A stretch of DNA of 40,460 bases from an uncultured Massilimicrobiota sp. (GCA_944325245.1 CALUZM010000014.1:1-40460), one strand, 5' to 3'; counted from the stretch's first letter, positions 8,579 to 16,554 are shown. Numbers and translations: made by a program. The notes: generated by a model from the sequence alone, not told the origin.

Positions 8579-9808
8579 CTATCCTAAGAATGCTTCATGT
8601 AATAAAACTTGAGCTCTTTTGACATCATCTCGATCAATATAACAAGAAATATTAATTTCACTACAAGAAGTCATTTCCACATTGATATCATGACTCATGA
8701 GTGTATTATAAACTTTTTGGAACATTCCTTTATTATTTTTGATACCAACACCAATAACTGCAACTTTTCCAATATTGCCTCTCACAATGGTTTTTTGAGC
8801 CTGTAAAGTTTCTTTTAAATCATTAATCACTTCGACAACTGCGGGAACATCTTTATCATTGATAATTAAAGAAATATCCATTCTACCACCACCAACTAAT
8901 GCCTGACTAAAGACATTGACATTGACATTAGCATCCGCAATCTTTTCAAAAAGTTGACCAGCACCATTCACCTTGGCATCAACACCAACAAGAGTGATAC
9001 GTGCTTCATTTTGTGAACCCGTGATGCCTGATATAATAAATTGATTCAAATGATCTTTCATAATTTTTTCATCTCCTAACACATATGTTCCTTTGCTTTC
9101 ATCAAAAGAACTTCTGGCATGAATGACAATATCATGCTTAGCAGCTAATTGAACACAACGATGATTTAAGACTTTCGCACCATTTTTGGAAAGTTCCAGC
9201 ATTTCTGAATAACTGATATAATCTAATTTCTTTGCATCAGGAACAATGCGAGGATCAGCCGTATAAATACCGTTAACATCACTATATATTTCCACTTCGT
9301 TGGCATCAATTGCCACACCAATAGCGACGGCAGACAAGTCACTACCTCCACGTCCTAGAGTCGTAATCTTACCATTTTGAGAATATCCCTGAAAACCAGG
9401 ACAAATGACAATGTCTGCATTTTTTAATTTATCAAGAATATGACGGCCTTCAACTGTCGTAATCGTTGCATTCTGATGATGAGAATCTGTGAGAATACCT
9501 AATTCAGCATTCGTGACAGTTTCGACTTTATAGCCTTTATCAGCCAGTTCGCTTTTGACAACAAGAGTTGAAATGGTTTCTCCAATACTTGTCAAACGAT
9601 CAATTTCTTCATCAGTTAATTGGTTTGTATGAACAATCGATAAAAGGGTATCCGTTGCATAAGGATCATCGTATCGACCCATGGCACTGACAACGGCTAC
9701 GACTTTGTTTCCTAGATTGTGTTCACGAATGATGTTTTTATACATGTGTTCACGTGTCTCGATACTACGTGTTGAGGTTCCTCCAAATTTTTGAACAATG
9801 ATTTTCAT
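8579..9808 (-). CDS. Aspartate kinase with C-terminal ACT domains
   Basis: This phosphorylates aspartate, the committed step of the aspartate family. The 409 residues start with the kinase motif KFGGTS (7-12), with the substrate-binding glycine-rich segment GRGGSD at about 153-158. Two ACT domains follow (about 265-335 and 345-405), which in LysC-type enzymes bind lysine and/or threonine for feedback inhibition. It is monofunctional, not fused to homoserine dehydrogenase, and sits six bases after hom. The effector cannot be predicted safely, but co-transcription with hom under a Thr/Ile-rich leader suggests a threonine-directed isozyme. Symbols lysC, ask or thrA-like would all be used by different annotators. 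Confidence 0.95.
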   Translation of the reverse strand: MKIIVQKFGGTSTRSIETREHMYKNIIREHNLGNKVVAVVSAMGRYDDPYATDTLLSIVHTNQLTDEEIDRLTSIGETISTLVVKSELADKGYKVETVTNAELGILTDSHHQNATITTVEGRHILDKLKNADIVICPGFQGYSQNGKITTLGRGGSDLSAVAIGVAIDANEVEIYSDVNGIYTADPRIVPDAKKLDYISYSEMLELSKNGAKVLNHRCVQLAAKHDIVIHARSSFDESKGTYVLGDEKIMKDHLNQFIISGITGSQNEARITLVGVDAKVNGAGQLFEKIADANVNVNVFSQALVGGGRMDISLIINDKDVPAVVEVINDLKETLQAQKTIVRGNIGKVAVIGVGIKNNKGMFQKVYNTLMSHDINVEMTSCSEINISCYIDRDDVKRAQVLLHEAFLG

Positions 9809-9814
9809 GTTGTC

Positions 9815-10969
9815 TTAACCCCTTACTTTTAATAAACTATAGGTTTCTCCACTAAGCTGTTGTTGAAGTTGTGACAGCTCAAGTGGATTTGTAATATAGA
9901 TATGATCATGATCTTGTGAAAAATACATTTCATAATCAATATCCAATGGATGATCACATCTAATATAATATTGAGAATATGTAATTGGATAAATGTTTTC
10001 AACATACTGATATTGATGTTTCCACATCGTTGGCTGATGTGTTTTCATAATATCACTGACAACAGCACTGGCTGTCACATAACGACCAGCACCTTTACCA
10101 TAGAAAATAACATTCTCCAAATAGTTACAAGTTAATTCTACTACATTATATGCTTGATTGACATTTCCAACAATGTCTTTTATACCAACTAATGTTGGTG
10201 AAACATCAATACCATAACCCTGATCTATTTTTTTCGCTTGTGCAATCAATTTAATACGATATCCTAATTTCTTTGCATAATCGATATCTTTTTTTGTCAC
10301 CTGACGAATTCCTGTGCATTGAATTTTATCAAAGTCAAAGAAGATTTCAAAAGCATTCATAGCAAGAATATAGATTTTATGTGCCGCATCAATACCATCT
10401 AAATCCAGACTGGCATCAGCTTCTACATACCCTAATCCATCCGCAATTGTTAAAGCTTCCTGGAAATCTAAATTATCTGTTTCCATCAGCGATAAGATAA
10501 AGTTTGTTGTTCCATTTAAGATACCTTCAATTTTTTCTATTTCATTAGCAATTAAATCTTCTTTTGCAGGGACAACAACAGGAATACCTCCACCAACAGC
10601 AGCTTCATAATAGATTTTCGCATGATTGTCTTCAGCAACCTGAAAAATCTCCTGGGCATGATGGGCAATCAAAGCTTTATTGGCTGTGACAACATGTTTT
10701 CCTTTTTTGAGTGCTTCGATAATAATCTTTTTAGCAATAGTCGTTCCACCAATCAGTTCAACCACGACATCGACTTCTTCATCATTTAAAACATCCTGAA
10801 AATCTTGTGTGAAGATAACACCATCAGGTAAAGTGACTTCATCTAATGCACAACCATATTTGACAGTGACTTCTTCTTGAATTGCTTTTTCTAATCGCTC
10901 TTTTTGTTGTGTTAAGATTTCAACAACACCAAAACCAACAGTTCCTAAACCGATGACACCAATTTTCAT
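9815..10969 (-). CDS. hom: Homoserine dehydrogenase
   Basis: This enzyme reduces aspartate semialdehyde to homoserine. The 384 residues show the Rossmann GLGTVGFGV (7-15), the TANKALIAHH segment, and the catalytic/substrate region GILNGTTNFIL with GYVEADASLDLDG. The enzyme is shorter than the usual 400-430 residues. After about residue 325 the expected ACT domain is replaced by a short divergent tail ending SLLKVRG, so allosteric threonine inhibition may be reduced or absent. The SD GAGGGGG lies six bases before the ATG, and the start overlaps the leader ORF stop by four bases (ATGA). First structural gene of the hom-ask-asd-DUF2200 operon. Confidence 0.96.
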   Translation of the reverse strand: MKIGVIGLGTVGFGVVEILTQQKERLEKAIQEEVTVKYGCALDEVTLPDGVIFTQDFQDVLNDEEVDVVVELIGGTTIAKKIIIEALKKGKHVVTANKALIAHHAQEIFQVAEDNHAKIYYEAAVGGGIPVVVPAKEDLIANEIEKIEGILNGTTNFILSLMETDNLDFQEALTIADGLGYVEADASLDLDGIDAAHKIYILAMNAFEIFFDFDKIQCTGIRQVTKKDIDYAKKLGYRIKLIAQAKKIDQGYGIDVSPTLVGIKDIVGNVNQAYNVVELTCNYLENVIFYGKGAGRYVTASAVVSDIMKTHQPTMWKHQYQYVENIYPITYSQYYIRCDHPLDIDYEMYFSQDHDHIYITNPLELSQLQQQLSGETYSLLKVRG

Positions 10970-11097
10970 ATGATACCCCCTCTAAATAAAAAAATCTCAT
11001 TTGACATGAGACATTTGTTTTCATTGACAAAATCAAGACAGTCTCTTTCCCCAACACTCAAAAAACATTGAATTCTTGTCATAGTAGTGGTTATCAT
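10966..11097 (-). CDS. Thr/Ile-rich leader ORF upstream of hom
   Basis: This 43-codon ORF starts MITTTMTRI: six of the first nine codons are Thr or Ile, the end products of this pathway. A strong SD AAAGGAGG (11109-11116) sits 11 bases upstream, and a near-consensus promoter places the transcript start just before it, so the leader is the first thing translated. It resembles enterobacterial thrL, though I know of no such leader in this group. Unlike thrL, the frame does not close before the terminator: it runs through the hairpin and stops overlapping the hom ATG (ATGA). It may therefore act by translational coupling as well as, or instead of, attenuation. A longer start near 11187 would lie upstream of the promoter and is unlikely. 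Confidence 0.6.
   Translation of the reverse strand: MITTTMTRIQCFLSVGERDCLDFVNENKCLMSNEIFLFRGGII
10988..11011 (-). terminator. Candidate attenuator hairpin in the hom leader
   Basis: On the reverse strand TCTCAT and ATGAGA form a six-bp stem with a five-base loop followed by seven T. An upstream GAGAC (complement of 11041-11045) could pair with GTCTC (complement of 11008-11012) in the left arm and act as an antiterminator. The stem is short, so its strength is uncertain. Confidence 0.55.
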
Positions 11098-11128
11098 TAT
11101 TGAGACGTCCTCCTTTGTTATTGCATTG

Positions 11129-11157
11129 ATAATATCATTTTTGTATGCGTTTGTCAA
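11129..11157 (-). promoter_or_regulatory. Sigma-A promoter of the hom operon
   Basis: Reverse strand: TTGACA (11152-11157), 17-base spacer, TATTAT (11129-11134). Transcription would start near 11122, just upstream of the leader SD. Confidence 0.85.
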
Positions 11158-11220
11158 TTTATGAAAATATAATTTTGAAATAGTCAAAATTTATCGCTTT
11201 ATATTTATTAAAATTAAAAA

Positions 11221-11970
11221 TTATTTCAAAATATTTTCAATACACTCATAGAGTTGAGAGACTATTTTTTCAGCCTTTTTTTGGACCTCTATAGGTGCAT
11301 AATCAAAAGAATAGCTATGTTGAATGGCTTCAAACATAGGTAAATCATTATAATTATCACCGATACCATAAATTTCATCATCAGATAGATGAAAATAATC
11401 CTGAATTATTTTGATACCTTTACCTTTTGAACATCCTTTCATTGTTAAATCAATATGTTGATTATTTTGAAATGCTTCAATATCATGCCCATATTTTTTA
11501 AGAATCTGGGCAGTCATATGCTGAGCTAAAGATATTTCTGATTCCTGATAATGAAAAGAAAAAGCCTGAACATAGGATTGAGGAATCTCATCTAAAGAAT
11601 GAATGAGATGACCAAAAACTTTTTCTTGAGGGTGATGTGTTAAAAAATACGTGACATCATCTACCACAACTGTTATATCCTGCTGATTTGTAAATGCATA
11701 AATCTCTTTTATAAGATCTAAAGGAATCTGACTTTTTAATAAGACTTCAAAATCCTTATTGAGAATAAGACCACCACTTAAAAGAATATAAAAGTCAAAA
11801 TGTAAATCATATAACTTGGAATATTTTAAGACACCACTTAAACTTCTTCCAGAACAGATACCAAATAAATAACCTTGCTTTTGAAAATGGTGAATAGCTT
11901 TCACATCTTTATCTTTCATATGATCTTCAAACCATAGTGTCTGATCAAAATCGCTTGCCAGTAATTTCAT
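11221..11970 (-). CDS. HAD-superfamily (Cof-type) hydrolase
   Basis: This is a 249-residue phosphatase of the haloacid dehalogenase superfamily. Motif I is DFDQT (near residue 6), where the first Asp is the nucleophile. Lys in the SKGKGI segment and motif IV GIGDNYNDLPMF complete the active site. A cap domain between about 80 and 190 places it in the Cof/YbiV class IIB, typically acting on sugar phosphates or phosphorylated cofactors. An in-frame upstream start at 12006 exists, but the SD AAGGAGG points to ATG 11970. It is transcribed divergently from the MerR gene, with its own -10. The substrate is unknown. Confidence 0.88.
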   Translation of the reverse strand: MKLLASDFDQTLWFEDHMKDKDVKAIHHFQKQGYLFGICSGRSLSGVLKYSKLYDLHFDFYILLSGGLILNKDFEVLLKSQIPLDLIKEIYAFTNQQDITVVVDDVTYFLTHHPQEKVFGHLIHSLDEIPQSYVQAFSFHYQESEISLAQHMTAQILKKYGHDIEAFQNNQHIDLTMKGCSKGKGIKIIQDYFHLSDDEIYGIGDNYNDLPMFEAIQHSYSFDYAPIEVQKKAEKIVSQLYECIENILK

Positions 11971-11988
11971 AGTGAACCTCCTTGCCTT

Positions 11989-12017
11989 ATTATAGAAAAA
12001 AATCAAAGAAATACAAA
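11989..12017 (-). promoter_or_regulatory. Promoter of the HAD hydrolase gene
   Basis: Reverse strand: weak -35 TTTGTA (12012-12017), 17-base spacer and perfect -10 TATAAT (11989-11994), just upstream of the SD. Confidence 0.6.
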
Positions 12018-12046
12018 GATAATATATGAAATTTTTATAAAAGTTC

Positions 12047-12077
12047 TTGTTTGTGACGTAACGTCATGAATTATAAT
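12047..12077 (+). promoter_or_regulatory. MerR-type promoter with 19-bp spacer and internal dyad
   Basis: TTGTTT (12047-12052) and TATAAT (12072-12077) are separated by 19 bases, the over-long spacing typical of promoters that MerR proteins untwist. The spacer holds the 13-bp palindrome TGACGTAACGTCA (12054-12066). The gene downstream is a MerR-family regulator, so this is very probably its autoregulated operator. Confidence 0.85.
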
Positions 12078-12096
12078 GGATTCAGGAGGGATGAGA

Positions 12097-12879
12097 ATGA
12101 AAGATCAGAAATATATGACAGTAGGGGAACTGGCAAAGAAAATGGGAACAACTGTTCGAACATTACAGTTTTATGATCAAAGGGGATTATTACATCCAAG
12201 TGCTGAGAGTGAGGGAGGTCGTCGTCTCTATACTTATCAGGATATGATTCTACTTCATCAGATTCAATCATTAAAATCATTAGGTTTTTCTTTAGATGAT
12301 ATTCAAAACAAAATAGAAGTTTTAGATACACCTCAAAAAGTAGAGAAGGCTTTAAGTCAGCAAGAAGTCATGATTGAAGACAAAATCAAAAAGCTTCAAA
12401 ATACACTATCAGCTATTCAAGCTTTAAAGGTTGAAGTCAGTCAAATGCAAACAGTAGATTTTAAAAAATATGCTGATATCATTGTGAACCTACAAATGAA
12501 TAATGAATATTATTGGCTTATTAAACATTTTGATAATGAAACATGGGAACATGTCCGACAACGTTTTGATAAAGATAGTGGTCAGGAATTTATTCAACGT
12601 TTTCATCAAATCAATGAAGATATCTTAACACTCAAAGCTAAACATCTTCCTCCAGAAGATGAACAGGTCCAGCAGATGACTGAAAAGTTTTGGAATTTGA
12701 TTATGGAATTTACACAGGGAGATATGAGTTTATTACCACAATTAATGAAATTTGATCATTTATCTGATGCTCAAAATCAGGATTGGATTCAAAAACAAAA
12801 TGAAGTCAATGATTATTTGAAGCCGGCATTGGATCTTTATTTTCAAAAATTGGGATATGACCCATTTAAGGAGGAATGA
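12097..12879 (+). CDS. MerR-family transcriptional regulator of an ABC exporter
   Basis: This 260-residue regulator opens with the MerR helix-turn-helix (YMTVGELAKKMGTTVRTLQF, about 5-24) and wing GGRRLYT, followed by a dimerisation coiled coil at about 75-115. The large C-terminal half (120-260), rich in Trp and Gln, resembles a TipAS-like multidrug-binding domain. In-frame ATGs at 12076 and 12091 are rejected, because SD AGGAGGG (12084-12090) favours ATG 12097 at six bases. It overlaps or abuts the ABC ATPase gene and lies under a 19-bp-spacer promoter with a dyad. The likely role is ligand-induced activation of the exporter; the ligand is unknown. Confidence 0.9.
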   Translation: MKDQKYMTVGELAKKMGTTVRTLQFYDQRGLLHPSAESEGGRRLYTYQDMILLHQIQSLKSLGFSLDDIQNKIEVLDTPQKVEKALSQQEVMIEDKIKKLQNTLSAIQALKVEVSQMQTVDFKKYADIIVNLQMNNEYYWLIKHFDNETWEHVRQRFDKDSGQEFIQRFHQINEDILTLKAKHLPPEDEQVQQMTEKFWNLIMEFTQGDMSLLPQLMKFDHLSDAQNQDWIQKQNEVNDYLKPALDLYFQKLGYDPFKEE

Positions 12880-12881
12880 AG

Positions 12882-13697
12882 ATGGATACGATTATGCATA
12901 TTTCACATTTGAAAAAGAAATATTCAAAACACGAGGTTTTAAAGGATATCAGTTTTGATGTGAAAAAAGGAGAAATCTTTGGCATATTAGGAATGAATGG
13001 TGCTGGGAAAACCACAATCTTAGAATGTTTGGAAGGATTCTTGAAATATGATGAAGGACAGATTGCTATTTATGGTCAAATAGGTATTCAGCTTCAATCT
13101 TCAGCATTACCTGCTTATATGAAAGTTAAAGAAGCTATAGCGTTGTTTGCGAAATGGAAACATACCCAGTTAGATGAAGATAACCTTCAGACATTAGGAA
13201 TTGATGATATAGCGAATCAAATCTATAAGAGTCTATCAACAGGGCAACAACGTCGTCTGCATTTGGCATTGGCTTTAATGGGACATCCTGATTTGCTTTT
13301 TCTAGATGAACCGACTGCTGGAGTTGATGTGGCAGGACGTCGCGCTTTGCATGAAATGATTATGCAATGTCAAAAACAAGGAATGACGATTGTTTTAACG
13401 AGTCATGATATGAATGAAGTCGAAAGCTTATGTGATCGCATAGCGATTTTAAGACAGGGAGAAATGGCTTTTATAGGCACAGTAGAAGAATTAACACAGC
13501 AGTTTGGGAGATATTATTATATTAAGGTTCATAGTGAAAAAGGAGAAAAAGTTTATACGACACAACATATTGAACAGACATTGATGCAAATCTGCCAGGA
13601 TTATCAAAAGCAGAATCTAAAGATTTTCAATATGAGTGTGAATCGTGGAACTTTGGAACAACACTTTTTAGCTGTCGCAAGGAGAAATGAAATATGA
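12882..13697 (+). CDS. ABC-2 type exporter ATP-binding protein
   Basis: This 271-residue ATPase has Walker A GMNGAGKTT, signature LSTGQQRRLHLALAL (LSxGQ form), Walker B LLFLDEPTAGVD and H-loop TSHD. The C-terminal 60 residues match the regulatory tail of drug-exporter ATPases. The Q-loop is compact (IGIQLQSSALP). ATG 12876 overlaps the MerR stop, but AAGGAGG (12868-12874) fits ATG 12882 with seven-base spacing. It overlaps the permease start by four bases (ATGA). With the MerR sensor this makes a three-gene inducible efflux module, probably for drugs or toxic peptides. Confidence 0.93.
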   Translation: MDTIMHISHLKKKYSKHEVLKDISFDVKKGEIFGILGMNGAGKTTILECLEGFLKYDEGQIAIYGQIGIQLQSSALPAYMKVKEAIALFAKWKHTQLDEDNLQTLGIDDIANQIYKSLSTGQQRRLHLALALMGHPDLLFLDEPTAGVDVAGRRALHEMIMQCQKQGMTIVLTSHDMNEVESLCDRIAILRQGEMAFIGTVEELTQQFGRYYYIKVHSEKGEKVYTTQHIEQTLMQICQDYQKQNLKIFNMSVNRGTLEQHFLAVARRNEI

Positions 13698-14425
13698 AAG
13701 CCTTAGGTTATGGTGTTTATTTACAATTTTTAATGGATATACGTTCGCGTTCCTTATTGATTACATGTTATTTGGTTCCATTATTGTTCTTTTTAATGAT
13801 GGGAAGTGTTTTTACCTCTATTATGCCTAAGTCTCAAGAAACATTGATGGCATCTATGACTGTCATGGGCGTTTCAATGGGAGCTTACATTGGGTTACCA
13901 CCTTCCATCGCTGAAATTTATGGAACAGATATTAAGAAAATGTATATGGCTAATCATATTCCTGCATATTTTGCTGTTTTATCTTTATTTCTATCAGCGT
14001 TTATTCATTTAATGATTATGAGTACTCTGATTTATATTTTATCTCCTCTTCTTTTTAATGCGATATGTCCTATTCACCCTGTTTTCTACTTCATGATGTT
14101 AATCTTATTTGTTCTGGTATCATTAAGCATAGCCTGTATTTTAGGATTAGTCGTTTCTAATCAGGCAAAGCTTACTATGGTTAGTCAAATTATCTTTTTA
14201 CCATCCATTATTTTATCAGGCATTATGTTTCCAACTTCTTTATTACCATCTTTTTTACAGACTATTGGTCAGTGCTTTCCAGCAACATGGGGCTATTTAT
14301 TGTTGATTGAAAAGCCACTACATTTATCTAATATTTTGATTTTATTGATATTCTTGATTGTTGCTTTAGGGATTTGTTATGTATTATTAAGATCAATCCG
14401 TTCTTCCTTTTGTCATTTCAAATGA
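13694..14425 (+). CDS. ABC-2 type permease
   Basis: This 243-residue integral membrane protein has six predicted helices (about 20-40, 52-72, 90-120, 132-155, 165-190 and 212-235). A conserved stretch near residues 170-185, with SGIMFP after helix 5, is typical of the ABC2_membrane family. The start overlaps the ATPase stop by four bases, so the two subunits are coupled. One ATPase and one six-helix permease imply a homodimeric pump. A promoter-like extended -10 overlaps its stop, so the following acetyltransferase may be transcribed separately. Confidence 0.9.
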   Translation: MKALGYGVYLQFLMDIRSRSLLITCYLVPLLFFLMMGSVFTSIMPKSQETLMASMTVMGVSMGAYIGLPPSIAEIYGTDIKKMYMANHIPAYFAVLSLFLSAFIHLMIMSTLIYILSPLLFNAICPIHPVFYFMMLILFVLVSLSIACILGLVVSNQAKLTMVSQIIFLPSIILSGIMFPTSLLPSFLQTIGQCFPATWGYLLLIEKPLHLSNILILLIFLIVALGICYVLLRSIRSSFCHFK

Positions 14426-14431
14426 TATAAT
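14423..14431 (+). promoter_or_regulatory. Extended -10 promoter of the acetyltransferase gene
   Basis: TGATATAAT (extended TGn plus TATAAT, 14423-14431) overlaps the permease stop codon. No convincing -35 is present, as usual for extended -10 promoters. Confidence 0.5.
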
Positions 14432-14448
14432 CAATGAAGGAGGATGAA

Positions 14449-15141
14449 ATGATGATATTAGATTCAATTGAGGATATTGATTTGATAGAACCTTATCGTT
14501 TACAGACAGTTGATATATTATATGAAGAAGAGGATGGCTTGATTATGATTGAAAGGAGGAGTCAGGCAGTCATGATTTCTATGAATGATATAGAAAAATT
14601 CAAACGTTTATATCAACAGTTTCATTTGGATTCATATGATTTGTATAATGTCAAACAAAAGGAAATTGTTGAGATACTAAAAAATCAATATCATAAAAAA
14701 GATGATTTTGCATGTATTCAGGCCGTTTATCAACCTTTAGAACCTCTTGAGTTGCATATGCCTCAAGATGTTTGTATCAAATTATTAACAAGTGACTATA
14801 TTGATGAGGTTTATCAGATCTATCATCATATGAGTGACTATGAATATATTGCTGATCGTATCAATCGGAAAGCCTTATGGGTACTTTTTCAAAACGATAA
14901 ACTGGCAGGTTTTATTGGTATGCATAAAGAAGGCAGCATGGGTATGCTGGAAGTAAAAGAAAGTTATCGTAGACAGGGATATGGCTATTTGCTTGAAGGT
15001 TATTTGATTAATGAATTATTGAAACAAAAGAAAGTGCCTTTTTGTCAGGTCATCAAAGGCAATCAGGCATCATTAGCCTTACAGAAACGTTTAAATATGA
15101 CGTTATCATCTCGTTATTCTTATTGGGTGTTTAGTGATTAA
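14449..15141 (+). CDS. GNAT-family N-acetyltransferase
   Basis: This is a protein of about 230 residues. The acetyl-CoA binding motif A lies near residues 165-175 (YRRQGYGYLLEGYL), preceded by the strand LEVKE, and fits a Gcn5-related acetyltransferase. The first 100 residues are a separate alpha/beta part that precedes the GNAT fold. SD AAGGAGG (14437-14443) allows ATG 14449 (five bases) or ATG 14452 (eight bases). The upstream ATG at 14434 would put the SD inside the gene and is rejected. The acceptor is unknown. It lies downstream of the drug exporter but probably has its own promoter. Confidence 0.82.
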   Translation: MMILDSIEDIDLIEPYRLQTVDILYEEEDGLIMIERRSQAVMISMNDIEKFKRLYQQFHLDSYDLYNVKQKEIVEILKNQYHKKDDFACIQAVYQPLEPLELHMPQDVCIKLLTSDYIDEVYQIYHHMSDYEYIADRINRKALWVLFQNDKLAGFIGMHKEGSMGMLEVKESYRRQGYGYLLEGYLINELLKQKKVPFCQVIKGNQASLALQKRLNMTLSSRYSYWVFSD

Positions 15142-15173
15142 AAAAGCTGTTCAACAAAGTGAACAGCCTTTTT
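15141..15173. terminator. Bidirectional terminator
   Basis: GCTGTTCA (15146-15153) pairs with TGAACAGC (15160-15167), flanked by A and T runs. It separates the convergent acetyltransferase and queL-like genes; the stop of the latter lies in the T run. Confidence 0.88.
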
Positions 15174-15861
15174 AATCACCAACACCGAAATCAGTAGGAT
15201 CACATAAAAAATCATAACGTGGATCATCTTGTAGATAAGCATAATTTTGCATGAACCACTGAATTAATTGATCGTCTCTTTGAATAGGTGTTGAATTGTT
15301 ACGATAAATATTAATTGTGCCATATTGGAAATGTTTGGTAAGAATTTCCATATCCTTTTGAATCATTTCCTTGGTTTGGCCTTTGATACCTACCATTAAA
15401 CATGGTGAATCAAAATAACTCTTTAATTCTTCAATACTTGAAAAAGTGACATTTTTATTTAAAACACGATTTCTGAAATCATCATCAAAAGTTTCAACGC
15501 CAGTTTTGATAATCATGTTGATACCAAAATAATCTCTCATCTGTTGAATTTTGGAATGATAAATCCAATGACTTTCAACAAACAGCGTGTGAATATTTTT
15601 ATCATGAATGATTTGTTTGATCAGTTCTAATGTCTGTTGTGGTAACTCAAAAATACTAGCAGAATCAATAACTTCTAATACACCATATTCTCCAGTTACA
15701 TGACTTAAAACATCAGCATTGATTTTGAGCATTTCATCGATACATGTTGAATTATCTTCGATATAATCACAAAATGTGCATTTTGACCATGCACATGGTC
15801 TTGCTTTTAAAAGAACGATTTCTCTTTTGCATTTGTTTTCAATGCGGCTGTATCTTTCCAT
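15172..15861 (-). CDS. queL: Radical SAM protein, queuine lyase (QueL)-like
   Basis: This 229-residue radical SAM protein has its cluster cysteines near the N-terminus as C23-x4-C28-x2-C31 (PCAWSKCTFCDY), one residue longer than the canonical CxxxCxxC. QueL is described as converting queuine to the queuosine precursor preQ1 in bacteria that salvage queuine. The assignment rests on this compact domain plus its place directly after an ECF S component controlled by a preQ1 riboswitch. The gene overlaps the transporter by about 55 bases. ATG 15861 follows a weak G-rich SD; ATG 15873 is an alternative. Its usual partners QueK (hydrolase) and QueH are not in this window. Confidence 0.72.
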   Translation of the reverse strand: MERYSRIENKCKREIVLLKARPCAWSKCTFCDYIEDNSTCIDEMLKINADVLSHVTGEYGVLEVIDSASIFELPQQTLELIKQIIHDKNIHTLFVESHWIYHSKIQQMRDYFGINMIIKTGVETFDDDFRNRVLNKNVTFSSIEELKSYFDSPCLMVGIKGQTKEMIQKDMEILTKHFQYGTINIYRNNSTPIQRDDQLIQWFMQNYAYLQDDPRYDFLCDPTDFGVGD

Positions 15862-16406
15862 GCTATCCCCCATTTCTCATAAAGATGACCTCGTTCAATA
15901 ATTACTTTTGTTAAACAAACGGCAAAGAGTTTGTCTAAATAATCAGTAAAAACTTGAACAAGCAAAATGCTTAAGACTAAAGGCATACCAAAGTGATTCA
16001 AAACAACCACGATTGTTGAACTGGCTCCTGAAGTGATACCGTTAAATAAACCAGCAGTAATACAGGCACTGAGAAGTGATGTTGGAATACCTACTAATAA
16101 TGAACCAATAGGTGTACGCCATCCTGTTAACCATTTGCCATGATAAAGGATACCTGCAAAGAATCCTGTGAGTAACTGTACAGGTGCATAATATAAGGAA
16201 TACATATCAAATGTGATACCACTTGTTAAACTTCCTAATACGCCTGTCAGCATGGCATATTTTGGACCAAGAAGACCTGCAACCATAATCGTTCCAATAG
16301 AATCCATATAAAATGGAATCGAGAATGTCATTGCAATGAATGCTCCCAAAACATTGAAAACAATTCCCATCACAATAACCATTTGCATCTTTGTTTTCTT
16401 TTTCAT
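15807..16406 (-). CDS. ECF transporter S component, probably for queuosine precursor (QrtT/QueT-like)
   Basis: This 199-residue membrane protein has about six helices between residues 10 and 170. Small-residue-rich helices and a cytoplasmic Lys-rich start fit a vitamin-type ECF substrate-binding component, which uses a shared energising module encoded elsewhere. It sits under a preQ1-I riboswitch and terminator, so its substrate should be in the queuosine family (preQ1, queuine or queuosine). ATG 16406 is favoured; a TTG two codons upstream with closer SD spacing is possible. The C-terminal tail overlaps the queL-like start, coupling uptake to salvage. Confidence 0.75.
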   Translation of the reverse strand: MKKKTKMQMVIVMGIVFNVLGAFIAMTFSIPFYMDSIGTIMVAGLLGPKYAMLTGVLGSLTSGITFDMYSLYYAPVQLLTGFFAGILYHGKWLTGWRTPIGSLLVGIPTSLLSACITAGLFNGITSGASSTIVVVLNHFGMPLVLSILLVQVFTDYLDKLFAVCLTKVIIERGHLYEKWGIAWKDTAALKTNAKEKSFF

Positions 16407-16447
16407 ATTCAATTTTTCCTTTCTCCTAAAAAACAGTTAGAAGCCAG

Positions 16448-16473
16448 AAAAGAGATGGTGAGCCATCTCTTTT
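16448..16473 (-). terminator. Riboswitch expression-platform terminator
   Basis: AAAAGAGATGG and CCATCTCTTTT form an 11-bp stem with a four-base loop, directly after the preQ1 aptamer on the reverse strand. The T run is only four bases before a C, so termination may be leaky. Confidence 0.75.
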
Positions 16474-16511
16474 CCTTAGTTTTTTATACTGGGTTTGGCT
16501 CTCGAACCAGT
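16474..16511 (-). promoter_or_regulatory. preQ1-I riboswitch aptamer
   Basis: The reverse-strand sequence has the preQ1-I layout: P1 stem CTGG/CCAG, a C-rich loop (GAGAGCCAAACC), then the A-rich tail TATAAAAAACTAAGG that folds back into a pseudoknot. Its 3' end touches the terminator. preQ1 binding should stop transcription of the transporter and the queL-like gene. Confidence 0.9.
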
Positions 16512-16525
16512 GTTATAACATTAAC

Positions 16526-16554
16526 AGTATATAAAAGTTTATTCGCTGTGTCAA
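16526..16554 (-). promoter_or_regulatory. Sigma-A promoter of the queuosine salvage operon
   Basis: Reverse strand: TTGACA (16549-16554), 17-base spacer, TATACT (16526-16531), ending 14 bases before the aptamer. Confidence 0.88.

Noticed and set aside
10966-11187. T-box riboswitch or longer 73-codon gene upstream of hom
   Set aside because: No T-box core sequence (AGGGTGGNACCGCG type) is present, and the longer start lies upstream of a near-consensus promoter, so it would not be on the mRNA.
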